Origin: Pardosa pseudoannulata | Taxonomy: Eukaryota; Arthropoda; Arachnida; Araneae; Lycosidae | DNA: 64,000 nucleotides | Assembly: GCA_032207245.1 (NCBI GenBank) | Contig: CM063500.1 | Span: 84,283,257-84,347,256 of the forward strand | Direction: 5' to 3' | Shown: positions 37,421 through 50,204 of the stretch, piece after piece | Layout of the letters: each line of letters begins with the position of its first letter | How positions within the stretch are numbered: position 1 is the stretch's first letter | Notes under the pieces: generated by a model | Databases searched by the model: none | Seen by the model: only the letters and a program-made list of their open reading frames with translations | What the model was told of the DNA's origin: nothing | Program-made: the position numbers and the translations under genes

Positions 37421-38141
37421 AGCATCCAAAACATCTATCTCTCTAGCATACTCAGAGGACATGCAAAATGAACCTTCGGGTTTGGATGTCCTCTCGTTGG
37501 AACTTCGACAGGTGAAAAAGTAGAAACAAGAATGAGAAGCAAACATCATACATGCTGAGAATAATCAAAATTGAGTGGTATCTCCAGAGTGGTGTTAAGT
37601 ATGCCTTACATCCCCGAGGTACATCCTTTGCGAGTTATGAAATCATACGATCAAATCTATGTGTCTCGAAACCTTTGTATCTTAATAACTTGTATATCTT
37701 GAAATTGCAAGTTCTCTCTCTTTATTTTTTCCCTTTTTCCTGTTTAACTCTGTTATTTTCTTCTGAACTCCGTCATTCACAAATTTCAAATAAGGTTATT
37801 ATATAGATTTGAAAACAACCAAGTAGGATTTTCTTCAAGCTGGATTTGGACATAGTCTACCAAAGTCGGAAGAAGATTGAGAAATTGATAACATTAGCAT
37901 TGAACTGCAGGAGGGAAATTAAACGGCAGTAAAGAAAAATCTACTTGAAGTAGAAGTTAAATTCGAGTATCTAAATGTGAGCAATTCTCTTGCTACTTGA
38001 GCTCTAAACTTTACTGATAAGGGAATCATCAGGAAGTAGTCTATTTAACTATGAATAATTTGGAGTTTTTTCATAATTGTTAGTTTGAATTTTTCTGTGC
38101 TCTGAAAAGGTTTCAAGGGTCGTTAGATTACCAAAACTTAC

Positions 38142-38363
38142 CACATAGTTGACGTCGAATCCTCCGTCCAGGAGCACCTTTGCGACGCTTCTGTGTCCGT
38201 TCCTGGCGGCTAGATGGAGAGGCGAGTGCCGGGTGGTAACGTTCCTCAAGAGAGAAGGGTCTGTGTCCACCAACAGCTGGACGGTCTCCAGGCGACCGTA
38301 CTGGGCAGCCAGGTCCAGCGGAGATTCGTCTTTCAGGTTGCGGACCGTGGGGTCGGCCTCGTG
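38142..38363 (-). CDS. ANKS1A: ANKS1 homologue, ankyrin repeats 4-5 (4th seen)
   Basis: A 222-nt exon (74 codons), phase 0 at both ends, with acceptor TTTTCCTTAG and donor TGTG|GTAAGT. It reads [40 protein letters not shown], then [20 protein letters not shown] and ends FDVNYV. It gives two full ankyrin repeats ([11 protein letters not shown] and [11 protein letters not shown]). The long loop [14 protein letters not shown] between them matches the position of the longer repeat-4 loop of ANKS1 proteins. The exon is clearly GC-richer than its introns. Frames in the other two registers and on the plus strand here are shadows. Confidence 0.95.
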
Positions 38364-39175
38364 CTAAGGAAAATATACGAACATGTTTATCAAAAGACTG
38401 GAAATTGTGTGTCATTACACACTGCATAATCAGGTTGTTAATCGCAAGATGCTATCCTGTACTTGTCGAAAGTTTTTACTATGCTTTTGTCTACAAAACA
38501 TCATTTAAAAATTTATTTTATGGGAAGGAAATGTAACTAACACATACGTTTTCTTTTAAAATGTTGTACAGTACATTAAAGCTATTTTTCATTATACCAT
38601 GGGTGATTCTAAGTTTAAAAATAATTTTCTAAATATTATTCAAAGTTTTGTAAAAAATTATACGCTACAAATTTTAAAAAAATATTATATTAAAATTAAT
38701 TCCTAGATGTCAAAACTAGAGCTGGATGATATTTAAATTTTAATATTGTGATATATCGTTTACCAAATATCAATTTATTAATATGTTCTTATATATATCA
38801 TCTTATTAGAGAGTTACATATATAAGTATGTTCTGTATAAAATAATACAAACACGTATATATCAATGCGTGTGCTGGTTATCTAGAAAACAAAAATTCAA
38901 TTTCTTAATCTTAATGCATAAATTTAAATTTTAACAAGTTGCTTTAAAAAAGAAACTCACGTAACTTATTACTGTTCTTCAGTCAACAAAAAATTGTGGA
39001 CGAGGCCAAAAAAAAATGAAAAGGGGGGAGAAAAGAAAAGATATAAAACTTCCCGATTATCTTCAAAATTCATTTATGCATCTTTTATTTAAAGTGGAAG
39101 ATGGTTTTAAAAACTTTTTCTTTTTAATTTTAAGAAAGAAATTTTTCCGAAAATTAGAAAAAAATTTAAAAAAAA

Positions 39176-39214
<39 letters not shown>

Positions 39215-39893
39215 TTTACACAAATTTTACGGAAAATTTAGAAATTTTTGGATCAGAATCACCCCTGAATTTTACCTTGCCCTGTTTAAAAGTTCTTCAT
39301 TTGAAACGTTGTAAGACCAGGAAATATTAAGGATGATTCTCAAGCATTTATTTTGAAAAACATGCTCGCCAAATTTTGTTGAGGATCTTAAAGCAATTTC
39401 GGATCTTTGAAAATTTATATCTTCATCAATTCCACCATTTTTGCTCATTGTTGCTCGTAGATAGGAGAAGATATCAACAAGTTCTATTACATTATTTCCA
39501 CATTGACAGGTACCGCAGATGTTTCATTTATTCTAAAAACATTTTTTGGTTTGGTTTATTTTTAACCCTACCTATTTAGCATTTTCAGAAAAAAGTTTTC
39601 TTTTATTCTTTCTTTCAATTTGATGATATAAAAACAATACTGCGAAGGTTGGATGGAATGAAGCAAGATTAGCTGCATTGAACCGGAGGTTGTAGAGATG
39701 TATATTAAATGCCTAAGACACAAAACACCAAATGATTGTGCTGAAGCTATTTTCAGTCTTCAATAGTTTATTTATTTAATTACAATACGTCTTGAAGAAG
39801 TAAGGATAGCTTTGTAAGATTAAAGAAAAATATTTCAATTAATCAGTCATTCATTACCACTTGTTAAGATGATGCTCAGGAAAAGAAGATTTA

Positions 39894-39897
<4 letters not shown>

Positions 39898-39982
<85 letters not shown>
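39898..39982. repeat. (TA)n microsatellite
   Basis: Pure TA tract directly left of the hAT-like element. Confidence 0.95.
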
Positions 39983-39986
<4 letters not shown>

Positions 39987-40008
39987 CCATACTATTGATA
40001 TCATGAGC

Positions 40009-40708
40009 CAGAGCCGTAACTAGGTCCTTTAGCGCCCGTCGCAAAAAACTGATCTGCTCCCAGTTTCTCACTATATTGGGTGGTAACCTTATATAGTGAG
40101 AAAATATATAAATCTTTTTTTTTCTATATCATATATTTAGTATGAACTCAAAAAGTAAAACAAGCTAAACGAACTAAAAAGTAAAAAGAACTGAAAAAGT
40201 GTTCTTAGTATATTCATTTTTAACTTTTTCTTCTACATTTATTTTATTAATGCTTAAAAATATTTTTGAAGACTCTAGGGGTAATATTTTGCTGATAAAC
40301 TGAATAATTTATTTGAGGGGAATAATTTTTTATTTTTACGTTGAATTTTCATAAAAATTGATGATTTTCTAAATTTAAATTTAGTTTTAATACCTTTAAT
40401 AAATTCAAAATTTTAAACTAATACCCGGATTTATATACAGACATATTAAGAGTGTTATTTAAACCCTTTTTTGAGAATCTATAACAAGTTTAGTTACTAG
40501 GAGCATTGTAAAAAATAAAAAATTCATAAAATAGTAATTTTTAAACACATTGGATTTTAAAAATAAAATCTGATTCTATAATAAAAAAATATTTTTCATG
40601 GGGCGAATCGTCCTCTTTTGGACCCCATTTTCCTCACGGTGCGGCGCCCCTATGACTGATGTGCCCGTGTGCAAATGCTACCTTTGTCACGCCCTAGTTA
40701 CGGCTCTG
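40009..40708. mobile_element. hAT-like non-autonomous element, copy 1
   Basis: Inverted ends CAGAGCCGTAACTAGG (40009) and CCTAGTTACGGCTCTG (to 40708). The flanks CATGAG on both sides look like a decayed 8-bp duplication. The interior matches 58427-59077 in inverse orientation (for example GGCGCCCCTATGACTGATG against CTTCAGTCATAGGGG). No transposase coding is seen. Confidence 0.8.
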
Positions 40709-40967
40709 CCATGAGTAATTCTTATTTTTTACATTACAGTGTAAACTACGATTTTAAAAAGCAACAGAACTCATGTATACTTGAAAATGCTTAAATATAA
40801 CTGAAAAGAGTCGAATTGTCTCACAAATAGAATGGATTGCAAATTATATTCTAATGAGATTATAAAAAAGTATCTTGTTTAATATTTTGACTGAAATCAG
40901 CTCGACCAGCGACTAATCATTAGATATTGTCAATTTAAAAAGTACATCGATAAACACGGCCCCTTAC

Positions 40968-41042
40968 CTTGAGCAGTAATGAAACGACCTCGGTATGGCC
41001 GTACTGAGCAGCAGAGTGCAGAGGCGTCTCACGATCGTGATT
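40968..41042 (-). CDS. ANKS1A: ANKS1 homologue, ankyrin repeat 3 (3rd seen)
   Basis: A 75-nt exon (25 codons), phase 0 at both ends, between TTTTTCAG and CAAG|GTAAGG. It reads NHDRETPLHSAAQYGHTEVV and then SLLLK. This is one ankyrin repeat with the signature TPLHSAAQYGH. Together with HEAD of the next exon it closes the repeat. The intron upstream (49967-41043) is filled with tandem arrays. Confidence 0.93.
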
Positions 41043-41449
41043 CTGAAAAAGAAGAAAAGACATTAAGGATGTGTATTTTCTTAATACAAATTAGGTAACA
41101 TTCTAATATTTGGTGTCTTTGAAGATCAAATGAAGATTTTATGTAAGCTATATATATTGGGTTTCAAATAAGGCTAATTAAAAATTATATCATTCTTGCA
41201 TGCAGAGTTAAATAACATAAATTTTAACAAAAATTTAACAGAAATTTTTATAAATCTTTAAATGTTTAAAATTTTTGTATATTTATTGTTGGGTGTTGTC
41301 CTTACTGTAGTTTGTACAACTTCTAGTACATAGTATGAGAAAGAAGAAATATTTGAGGGAAAAGATTGCATCGAGTAGAAAACTAACATAAACAACAAAT
41401 ATAAAAAACAAATACTTTCTATATTTTTAAAAAAACCTTTATAGTTCCA

Positions 41450-44400
41450 TAATTATGTCATTTTAGGAGAAATTTTCCAAGACAATCAAAAGCAGATTCA
41501 TAGCTATCAAGAATTACTTTTTACAAGGTGATCCCAAACATTTTTTTAAAATTTCTATTGGTTTTTGGTCTATTATTTACCTTTGGGAATAAATGGTCGT
41601 TGAAATATATGACAAAAAAATGCGCTCTTTACATTCCTGAAGATCCAGCTTGATTCGTCAAATTCCATAATTATAAGTTCCATAATTATGTCATTTTCGG
41701 AAAAATTATCCCAGACAATCAAGAGTAGACTCATAGCTTTTCGAGAATTACATTTTACAAGGTGATCCCAAACATTCTCTTTTAATTTCTCTTGGTTTCT
41801 GGTCTACTATTATTTTCATTTGGGAATAAACAGTCATTAAATTTTTATGATAAATAACGTGTTCTTTACCTTCCTGAAGTTCCAGTATGATTCGTCAAGT
41901 TCCATAATCATTAGTTCAATAAATATGTAATTTTCGGAGAAATTTTCCCAGATAATCAAAAGAAAACTCATAGCTTTTCAAGAATTACTTTTTACAAGGT
42001 AATCCCAAACATTTTTTAAATTTCTCTTGGTCTCTGGTCTATTATTTACCTTCGGGAATAAACGGTCGTTAAAATATATGATAAATAAAGTGCTCTTAAC
42101 ACCCCTGAAGTTCCAGCATGAATCGTCAAGTTCCATATATGTCGTTTTCAAAGAAATTTTCCCAGACAATCAAAAGAAGACTCATAGCTTTTCAAGAATT
42201 ACTTTTTACAAGATGATATCAAACATTCTTTTTTTTATTTCTCTTGGTTTCTTATATATTATTTGGGAATAAACGGTAATAAAATATATGATACATAATG
42301 TGTCCTTTACATTCTCAAAGTTTCAGCATGATCCATCAAGTTCCATAAATATGTCATTTCTGAAGAAAAATTTTCCTACAATCAAAACCAGACTCATAGC
42401 TTATTAAGAATTACTTTTTACAAGGTGATCCCAAACATTTTTTGTATTTCTCTTGGTTTATGGTCTATTATTTACCTTTGAGAATAAACGGTCGTTGAAA
42501 TATATGATAAAAAATACGCTCTTTACATCTCTGAAGTTCCGAATGATTCGTCAAGTTCCATAATTATTAGTTCCATAAATAAGTCATTTTCAGAGAAATT
42601 TTCCCAGACAATCAAAAGCAGACTCATAGCTTACCAAGAATTAATTTTTACAAAGTGATTCCAAACATTCTTTTTTCTATTTTTCTTTGTTTCTGGTTTA
42701 TTATTTGCATTTGGGAATAAAAGATCTTTAAAATATATGTTAAATAACGTGCTCTTCACATTCCTGAAGTTCTATCATGATTCGTCAAGTTCCATAATTA
42801 TTAATTTTATAAATATGTCATTTTCGGAGAAATTTCCCAGACAATGAAAAGCAAACTCATAGATTTTTAAGAATTGCTTTTTATAAGGTGATCCCAAACA
42901 TTTTTTGTATTTCTCTTGGTTTATGGTCTATTATTTACCTTTGAGAATAAACGGTCGTTGAAATATATGATAAAAAATACGCTCTTTACATCTCTGAAGT
43001 TCCGAATGATTCGTCAAGTTCCATAATTATTAGTTCCATAAATAAGTCATTTTCAGAGAAATTTTCCCAGACAATCAAAAGCAGACTCATAGCTTACCAA
43101 GAATTAATTTTTACAAAGTGATTCCAAACATTCTTTTTTCTATTTTTCTTTGTTTCTGGTTTATTATTTGCATTTGGGAATAAAAGATCTTTAAAATATA
43201 TGTTAAATAACGTGCTCTTCACATTCCTGAAGTTCTATCATGATTCGTCAAGTTCCATAAATATGTCATTTTCGGAGAAATTTCCCAGACAATGAAAAAA
43301 AAACCGGTAGCTTTTCAAGAATTACTTTTTACAAGAGGATCCCAAACAATATTTAATTATCTTGGTTTCTTGTCTATTAATTTGGGAATAAACGGTTGTT
43401 AAATTATATGATAAATAATGTGCTCTTTACATCCCAAGTTCTATAACTCTATAATTAAGTTCTATAATCATGTCGTTTTCAAAGAAATTTTCCCAGATAA
43501 TCAAAAGAAAACTCATAGCTTTTCAAGAATTACTTTTTACAAGGTAATCCCAAACATTTTTTAAATTTCTCTTGGTCTCTGGTCTATTATTTACCTTCGG
43601 GAATAAACGGTCGTTAAAATATATGATAAATAAAGTGCTCTTTATATTCCTGAAGTTCCTGCACGATTCGTCAAATTCCATAATTATTAGTTTCATGAAT
43701 GTGTAATTTTCAGAGAAATTTCCCAGATAATCAAAAGCAGACTTTCATAGTGAAAAGTAATAGCTTTTCAAGAATTACATTTACAAGGTGATCCCAAACA
43801 TTCTTTTTTTATTTCTCTTAGTTTTTGGTATATTATTTACCTTTGGGAATAAACGGTCGTTGAAATATATGATAAACAACGTGCCCTTTATATCCCTGAA
43901 GTTCCTGCACGATTCATCAAGTCCATAATTATTAGTTCCATAAATGTGTCATTTTCTGAGAAATTTTTTCAGACAATCAAAAGCAGACTCCCAGCTTTTC
44001 AAGAATTTTTTTACAAGGTCATCCCTAACATTATTTTATTTCTCTCGGTTTCTAGTCTCTTATTTACCTTCGAGAATAAACGGTCGTTGAAATATATGAT
44101 AAAATATGAGCTCTTTACATAGCTGAAGTTCTAGCATGATTCGTCATGTTCCATAATTATTAGTTCCATAAATATGTCATTTTCGGAGAAATTTTTCCGG
44201 ACAATCAAAAGCAGACTTTCATGGTGAAGAGTAATAGCTTTTCAAGAATTACTTTTTACAAGGTAATCCCAAACATTCTTTATTTATTTATCTTGGTTTC
44301 TTGTCTATTATTTACATTTGTGAATAACTAGTCGTTAAAATATATGATAAATAACGTGCTCTTTACATTTCTGAAGTTCCAGCCCGATTCATCAAGTCCC

Positions 44401-44645
44401 ATAATTATTAGTTCCATAAATATGTTAATTTCGGAGAAATTTTCCCAGACTATCAAAAGCAGTCTTGCATAGTGAAAAGTAATAGCTTTTCAGGATTTTT
44501 TTTTACAAGGTGATCCAAACATTCTTTTATTATTTCTCTTGGTTTCTGCTTTATTATTTACCTTTGGAAATAAACAGTCGTTAAAATATATAATAAATAA
44601 CATGTTCATTACATCCCTGAAGTTTCAGCATGATTCGTCAAGTAT
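41450..44645. repeat. About 230-bp tandem repeat, about 14 copies
   Basis: Each unit holds TTCCATAATTATTAGTTCCA, CATTTTCGGAGAAATTTTCC, CAAGAATTACTTTTTACAAG, TGATCCCAAACATT and AATAAACGGTCGTTGAAATA. Spacing of TCCCAAACATT is about 210-240 bp. One pair of neighbouring double-units (about 42430-42880 and 42890-43310) is nearly identical, pointing to a recent two-unit duplication. It lies in an ANKS1 intron. Confidence 0.93.
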
Positions 44646-44649
44646 CTTT

Positions 44650-45440
44650 CTAGATGCTCGGTCAAACAGCTAAAGTCGAAAGTGTCCGGTTATATTCGGC
44701 AATTGCTATCGAGAAGATTTACAAAGTAGGAAATATAATAAATACATATTTTTTATTATAGAAGTTTTTTACATATATAGATCTTAAAAGGAACTAACTG
44801 TCCATACACAATGCTGAGAAATTATTTATTAATTAGTCATTCATTATTAAGAGGTGTTATCAGTGGAAAATTGGAAGTTACTTTTTTCCAAACGGTCTCT
44901 ACACTACAGATGTCATTTTGGGAACATCGGGAGTACAATTAAAAGTAAATTAACGTAGGCCATGCTTCGAACTTGACGAATTCTTGTTGGCACAGACTGC
45001 TTTTCCCACGAACATCACTCTCTTCATGCATCGCGTGACCAGAGAGCGAGAGCACTAGAGAACTAAGAAGAAAAAAACGAAGAGGAGAAAGGTAAAGAGC
45101 AAACACGGTTACAGCTGAAACACGTGCGTAACCGTTTTCCACCCGATTGTTCGTTCCGTTACATTCTCTTTTTAGCAGTCATTGATAGTTATTTAATGAC
45201 CACACGCTTCAGTTTTTTTTTTTTTTTTTTTCTATTTCGCAGACGATATAATCATCGGAAAGGTTGGCCTGGAGAGAATTTTCGCTTTTTACCTTGACGA
45301 CCTTGACGCCACGCTTCGTTGAACATCGCAGGGAACTATGGTAGGGGGGAGAAGGGAAGAAATATGCGCAGCATGTTTTTGGCTGTCACGCAATTTGGAA
45401 TCCTTTTTCTGTACATATAATATTGTTTCGCCGCTCGTAC
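44650..45440. other. Intron segment without recognised features
   Basis: Contains a poly-T run at about 45212-45232 and a GC-richer patch near 44960-45140. No exon or repeat recognised. Confidence 0.45.
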
Positions 45441-46316
45441 TAATCAGAACCAAGGAGACGAGGGTAATTGGTAAAAGCTAAACCTTTGAGGGAGTACAGT
45501 TAGCTTCTTGGTGAGAATGATTGTTTAATAGTTATTAAATAAGACTTTTAAGATAAATATATTTATTGAATAAAACGTCTTCATCTTCGTTCTTTAGCAT
45601 ACACATCGTAACCTATAATCAGAACCAAGGAGACGAGGGTAACTGGTAAAAGCTAAACCTTTGAGGTAGTATGGTTATCTTCTTGGTGAAATTAATTGGT
45701 TAGTAGTTCTTAAATGAGACTTTTAAGATAAATGTATTTATTAAATAAAACGAAGCTATTTTCGTTCTTTAGCATACACATCATAACCTATAATCAGAAC
45801 CAAGGAGACGAGGGTAATTGGTAAAAGCTAAACCTTTGAGGGAGTACAGTTAGCTTCTTGGTGAGAATGATTGTTTAATAGTTATTAAATAAGACTTTTA
45901 AGATAAATATATTTATTGAATAAAACGTCTTCATCTTCGTTCTTTAGCATACACATCGTAACCTATAATCAGAACCAAGGAGACGAGGGTAATTGGTAAA
46001 AGCTAAACCTTTGAGGGAGTACAGTTAGCTTCTTGGTGAGAATGATTGTTTAATAGTTATTAAATAAGACTTTTAAGATAAATATATTTATTGAATAAAA
46101 CGTCTTCATCTTCGTTCTTTAGCATACACATCGTAACCTATAATCAGAACCAAGGAGACGAGGGTAACTGGTAAAAGCTAAACCTTTGAGGGAGTACAGT
46201 TAGCTTCTTGGTGAGAATGATTGTTTAATAGTTATTAAATAAGACTTTTAAGATAAATATATTTATTGAATAAAACGTCTTCATCTTCGTTCTTTAGCAT
46301 ACACATCGTAACATAC
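45441..46316. repeat. 175-bp tandem repeat, 5 copies
   Basis: TAATCAGAACCAAGGAGACG starts units at 45441, 45616, 45791, 45966 and 46141, exactly 175 bp apart. Four are almost identical and the second is diverged (GGTAGTATGGTTATC), so homogenisation is recent and incomplete. Confidence 0.97.
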
Positions 46317-46317
46317 G

Positions 46318-47760
46318 ATCTTAATATCAGTACTTTAAAGCAGGCTATCACGGAATACATAAACTAAATCTAGCTGTTGCCATTCTTCTGAATACAATTA
46401 AATAAGATTAGACCATCATACATTAGACTTACATTAGACCATCCTGACTTTTAGGTTACTATAGTTAGCTTTTTGGTGAAAATGATTGTTTAATAGTTAT
46501 TAAATAAGACTGTTAAGATAAATATATTTATTGAATAAAATGACACATCATTCTTAACAACATTATTTTAACATTATCTTACCCTACGTTCTTAACATCA
46601 ATATTTTAAAGCAGGCTATCATGGAATACATAAACTAAATCTAGATGTTGCCATTCTTCTGAATACAATCAAATAAGATATGCTTACATTAGACCATCTT
46701 GACTTGTCAATTGCTCTCAATCTGTTAGATGTTTGGTAAGACTGATTGGTTAGTAATAAAAATAACTAAAATGACTAAACTTATTAAAGGAAAAGTTGTT
46801 TTAGTCCTGCGTAAAATCTCCAAAACGCAGTGACTATCGAAAAGAGCTTGGGTTGTTGTCTTTTGGGTTCTTCATCAGAATCTACACTGGAATATTCATC
46901 ATCTTCATTCCAGCTTTAACAGGCTTTTAACTGACTGACATGAGGCGTAGTGATGTGGGTTTGATTCCAATTTCTGATTACTGTTAGATGTTTGGTAAGA
47001 CTGACTGGTTAGTAATAAAAATAACTAAAATGACTAAACTTATTAAAGGAAAAGTTGTTTAGTCCTGCGTAAAATCTCCAAAACGCAGTGGCTATCGAAA
47101 AGAGCTTGGGTTGTTGTCTTTTGGGTTCTTCATCAGAATCTACACTGGAATATTCATCATCTTCATTCCAGCTTTAACAGGCTTTTAACTGACTGACATG
47201 AGGCGTAGTGATGTGGGTTTGATTCCAATTTCTGATTACTGTTAGATGTTTGGTAAGACTGATTGGTTAGTAATAAAAATAACTAAAATGACTAAACTTA
47301 TTAAAGGAAAAGTTGTTTAGTCCTGCGTAAAATCTCCAAAACGCAGTGACTATCGAAAAGAGCTTGGGTTGTTGTCTTTTGGGTTCTTCATCAGAATCTA
47401 CACTGGAATATTCATCATCTTCATTCCAGCTTTAACAGGCTTTTAACTGACTGGAAGCGCAGTGATGTGGGTTTGATTCCAATTTCTGATTACTTTTAGA
47501 TGTTTGGTAAGACTGATTGGTTAGCAATTATTAAATAAGACGTTTTTAAATTAAGACAGGCATATTTATTGAATAAAACTACGTTCTCTTTGTCCTTTGG
47601 CCTACATCTGAATCTATGTTCTTAACATCAATATCTTAATACGTGCTATCACGGAATACATAAACTAAATCTAGCTGTTGCCATTCTTCTGAATACAATT
47701 AAATAAGATTAGACCATCATACATTAGACTTACATTAGACCATCCTGACTTTTCAATTGT
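46318..47760. repeat. Composite array with about 258-bp units
   Basis: AGATGTTTGGTAAGACTGAT recurs at 46727, 46986, 47244 and 47498. Three units share the core GTTGTTTTAGTCCTGCGTAA to GGCTTTTAACTGACTG. A second block, GGAATACATAAACTAAATCT, occurs three times (about 46354, 46623 and 47654) around the array. The arrays to left and right share pieces of these units. Confidence 0.93.
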
Positions 47761-47844
47761 CCTCGATTGAACCAAATTTAACATACATTTTACAACAAGA
47801 ATAAAAATAATCATACCAGGTAACATAAAATTAGATTAATCATT

Positions 47845-48620
47845 AAGAAAGAGTTGTTTTAGTTCTGCGTAAAATCTCCATAACGCAGTGGCTTTTAAAA
47901 AAATCTTGGGTTGTTGTCTTTTGGGTTCTTCACCAGAACTTACACTGGAATTGTCATCATATTCATTCCAGATTTACCAGGCTTTTAACTGACTGACATA
48001 AATTAAAATGTAATACATTTGCACAATACGAAAAATCACAATACACAAGAGAAAAAGTTGTTTTAGTCCTGCGTAAAATCTCCATAACTCAGGGGCTATC
48101 GAAAAGAGCTTGGGTTGTTGTCTTTTGGGTTCTTCACCAGAACTTACACTGGAATTGTCATCATATTCATTCCAGATTTACCAGGCTTTTAACTGACTGA
48201 CATAAATTAAAATGTAATACATTTGCATAATACAGAAAATCACAATACACAAGAGAAAAAGTTGTTTTAGTCCTGCGTAAAATCTCCATAACGCAGTGGC
48301 TATCGAAAAGAGCTTGGGTTGTTGTCTTTTGGGTTCTTCATCAGAATCTACACTGGAATTGTCATCATATTCATTCCAGATTTACCAGGCTTTTAACTGA
48401 CTGACATAAATTAAAATGTAATACATTTGCATAATACAGAAAATCACAATACACAAGAGAAAAAGTTGTTTTAGTCCTGCGTAAAATCTCCATAACGCAG
48501 TGGCTATCGAAAAGAGCTTGGGTTGTTGTCTTTTGGGTTCTTCATCAGAATCTACACAGTAATTGTCTTTATGCTCATTCCAGATTTACCAGGCTTTTAA
48601 CTGAGTGGCATAAATTAAAA
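47845..48620 (-). repeat. 204-bp tandem repeat, 4 copies, with open minus-strand frame
   Basis: GTTGTTTTAG starts at 47853, 48057, 48261 and 48465, exactly 204 bp (68 codons) apart. On the minus strand each unit has a frame open except for one TAA. It reads NSSVDSDEEPKRQQPKLFSI, ATALWRFYAGLKQ and the hydrophobic LFLLCIVIFCIMQMYYILIY, ending SQLKAW. The acidic/basic half is shared with the 258-bp units. No known protein is recognised and no starting ATG precedes the acidic part, so it is annotated as repeat. Confidence 0.9.
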
Positions 48621-48780
48621 TTTAATCTATTTGCACAATACGAAAAATCATCAAAATTTTTCCAAGTCAGTCAAATTATTTTTATTGTTTTAAAATGTGT
48701 TACGCGTCGTAATATAAGAAGTGTGCAGAAAAAAGCTTCGAGTAAGCTTCGAGTCGATCAAAACAACACAAACATTATAT

Positions 48781-49605
48781 TTAACACTAGATTTACCAGC
48801 AATTTAAATAAACATTGAATTGCAATTGCAAAACTAGTAATTTTGACTGGTTTGGTAAGTTACTTTTGGCCCAGCCCAACTTAAGCCATACGGGAAATGA
48901 TACCAAGTCATCAGGATAGCAACCCTGATCCAGACAAGCAAAACCGAAAAAAGTACTAAACATAAATCTAATTAATCCTAAAAAAAGCGAAACCACCTAA
49001 CCAAAATTCCTTTCCAGTGTTCTAGACCCTTTTATTTATTTATTTACTTATTTATATTTTTTTTTCAAGAAGATTATATCGAAATCAAAAATTTTTCCAA
49101 TAATCAAAGGTAAACAGCAAATTCCAAATTATTAATATTATAAATTAAAATATAACAAAAAATTCCAAGAAGTAAAATAAACCTCTCCATAACTAAGGCG
49201 AGTAACACCATTTCTATATATTAACAAATACAGTTTTATCATGAGCAGAATATATAAAATTACAAACAAAGAAATACAATTATACACGTAATTACACATT
49301 AACCATCAATAGACAAATTTACTAAGAATTCCATGACTTAGACTTAGGCGAGTTACACAAATTATATAAATTTATAGATAAATAATTTTTGGGGAAATGC
49401 TTATTCCTAATATTAACTAATTCACATCTTTAAATTAAATAATCTACGGTATCATCATCTTTATTACACAAACAGATGGTTGGTTTATCGAAAAACCTGG
49501 CTTGGTGAATAGGGAAAGCTCCCTCTGACCAGCAAGAATCTGATTTAAGTAAAAATTGCCTTCAAGCCTCGAAGCGCTGACTGCTTTGGTAAATCTAGTG
49601 GTTAA
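48781..49605. mobile_element. TTAA-flanked element with piggyBac-like ends
   Basis: TTAACACTAGATTTACCAGC at 48781 and, reversed, TTAACCACTAGATTTACCAA ending at 49605. The ends are nearly the same as those of the piggyBac relic at 34110-34738. The interior of about 800 bp has no recognisable transposase; the minus frame 48793-48996 is not recognised. Confidence 0.7.
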
Positions 49606-49967
49606 AATAGTCGAAAAGAATTTTATTGGGATATCAGAAAGGTTGAAAGAAAATCACATGGGTATAAGAGTACCACGTGTGTCAGACTTATATATAAGGC
49701 ACTTATATGAAAAAACTCAGTCATAAAAAAGAGTTGGTGACTCAGTACTGGCTAATAGGATTGCTATAATTTAGAAGAAGAATAGGGATTTCACCTTAGC
49801 ATAGCACTAATCTGTCAACTAAGGATACTACAGCTATTATGTAATAATAAAGGTCTCGATATACATTCTGAGGTATATAACAAGTAATTGGAAATTTAAA
49901 AGTATTTTGAAAGTGCTTTTCAGAACGAATCATGAAATATCGTGTGATACCTCGAAGGTAAACTTAC

Positions 49968-50124
49968 TGCTAGGTTAACGTTGGGCACAGAAGGTCCTTG
50001 TTCCAGAAGCATTCGAACGATTTCCGTGTTCCCGGTCCACGCCGCCAGGTGAAGCGGCGTCGAGCCTTTATGGTCCACCACGTTCGTAGAGGCTTCGTAC
50101 TGCAGCAACAAAGAGACGATCTCC
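49968..50124 (-). CDS. ANKS1A: ANKS1 homologue, ankyrin repeat 2 (2nd seen)
   Basis: A 157-nt exon between TTTTTTCTTCTAG and TAGCA|GTAAGT. It takes two bases (AA) from the upstream exon to make Lys and leaves in phase 0. It reads EIVSLLLQYEASTNVVDHKG, STPLHLAAWTGNTEIVRMLL and then EQGPSVPNVNLA. The first part completes repeat 1; STPLHLAAWTGN with LLEQGPS is repeat 2. EASTNV-D-KG and LAAW-G are characteristic of ANKS1-type ankyrin blocks. A duplicated AGACAATCTCCCTAGAAGAG of the acceptor region lies at about 50229 and 50346. Confidence 0.95.
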
Positions 50125-50204
50125 CTAGAAGAAAAAACAGGTTAAAATAAATCATTTGAATGAAATGTACTGGAATTTTATATCTAAAAGTTTTAACCAA
50201 GAGA

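Noticed and set aside
38128..38427. 99-codon minus frame and two plus frames over the ankyrin 4-5 exon
   Set aside because: They are other registers of the same GC-rich exon; only the register at 38363-38142 gives ankyrin repeats and fits the splice phases.
39016..39330. 104-codon Lys/Phe-rich open frame
   Set aside because: Low-complexity A and T runs (poly-T at about 39179-39209) explain it.
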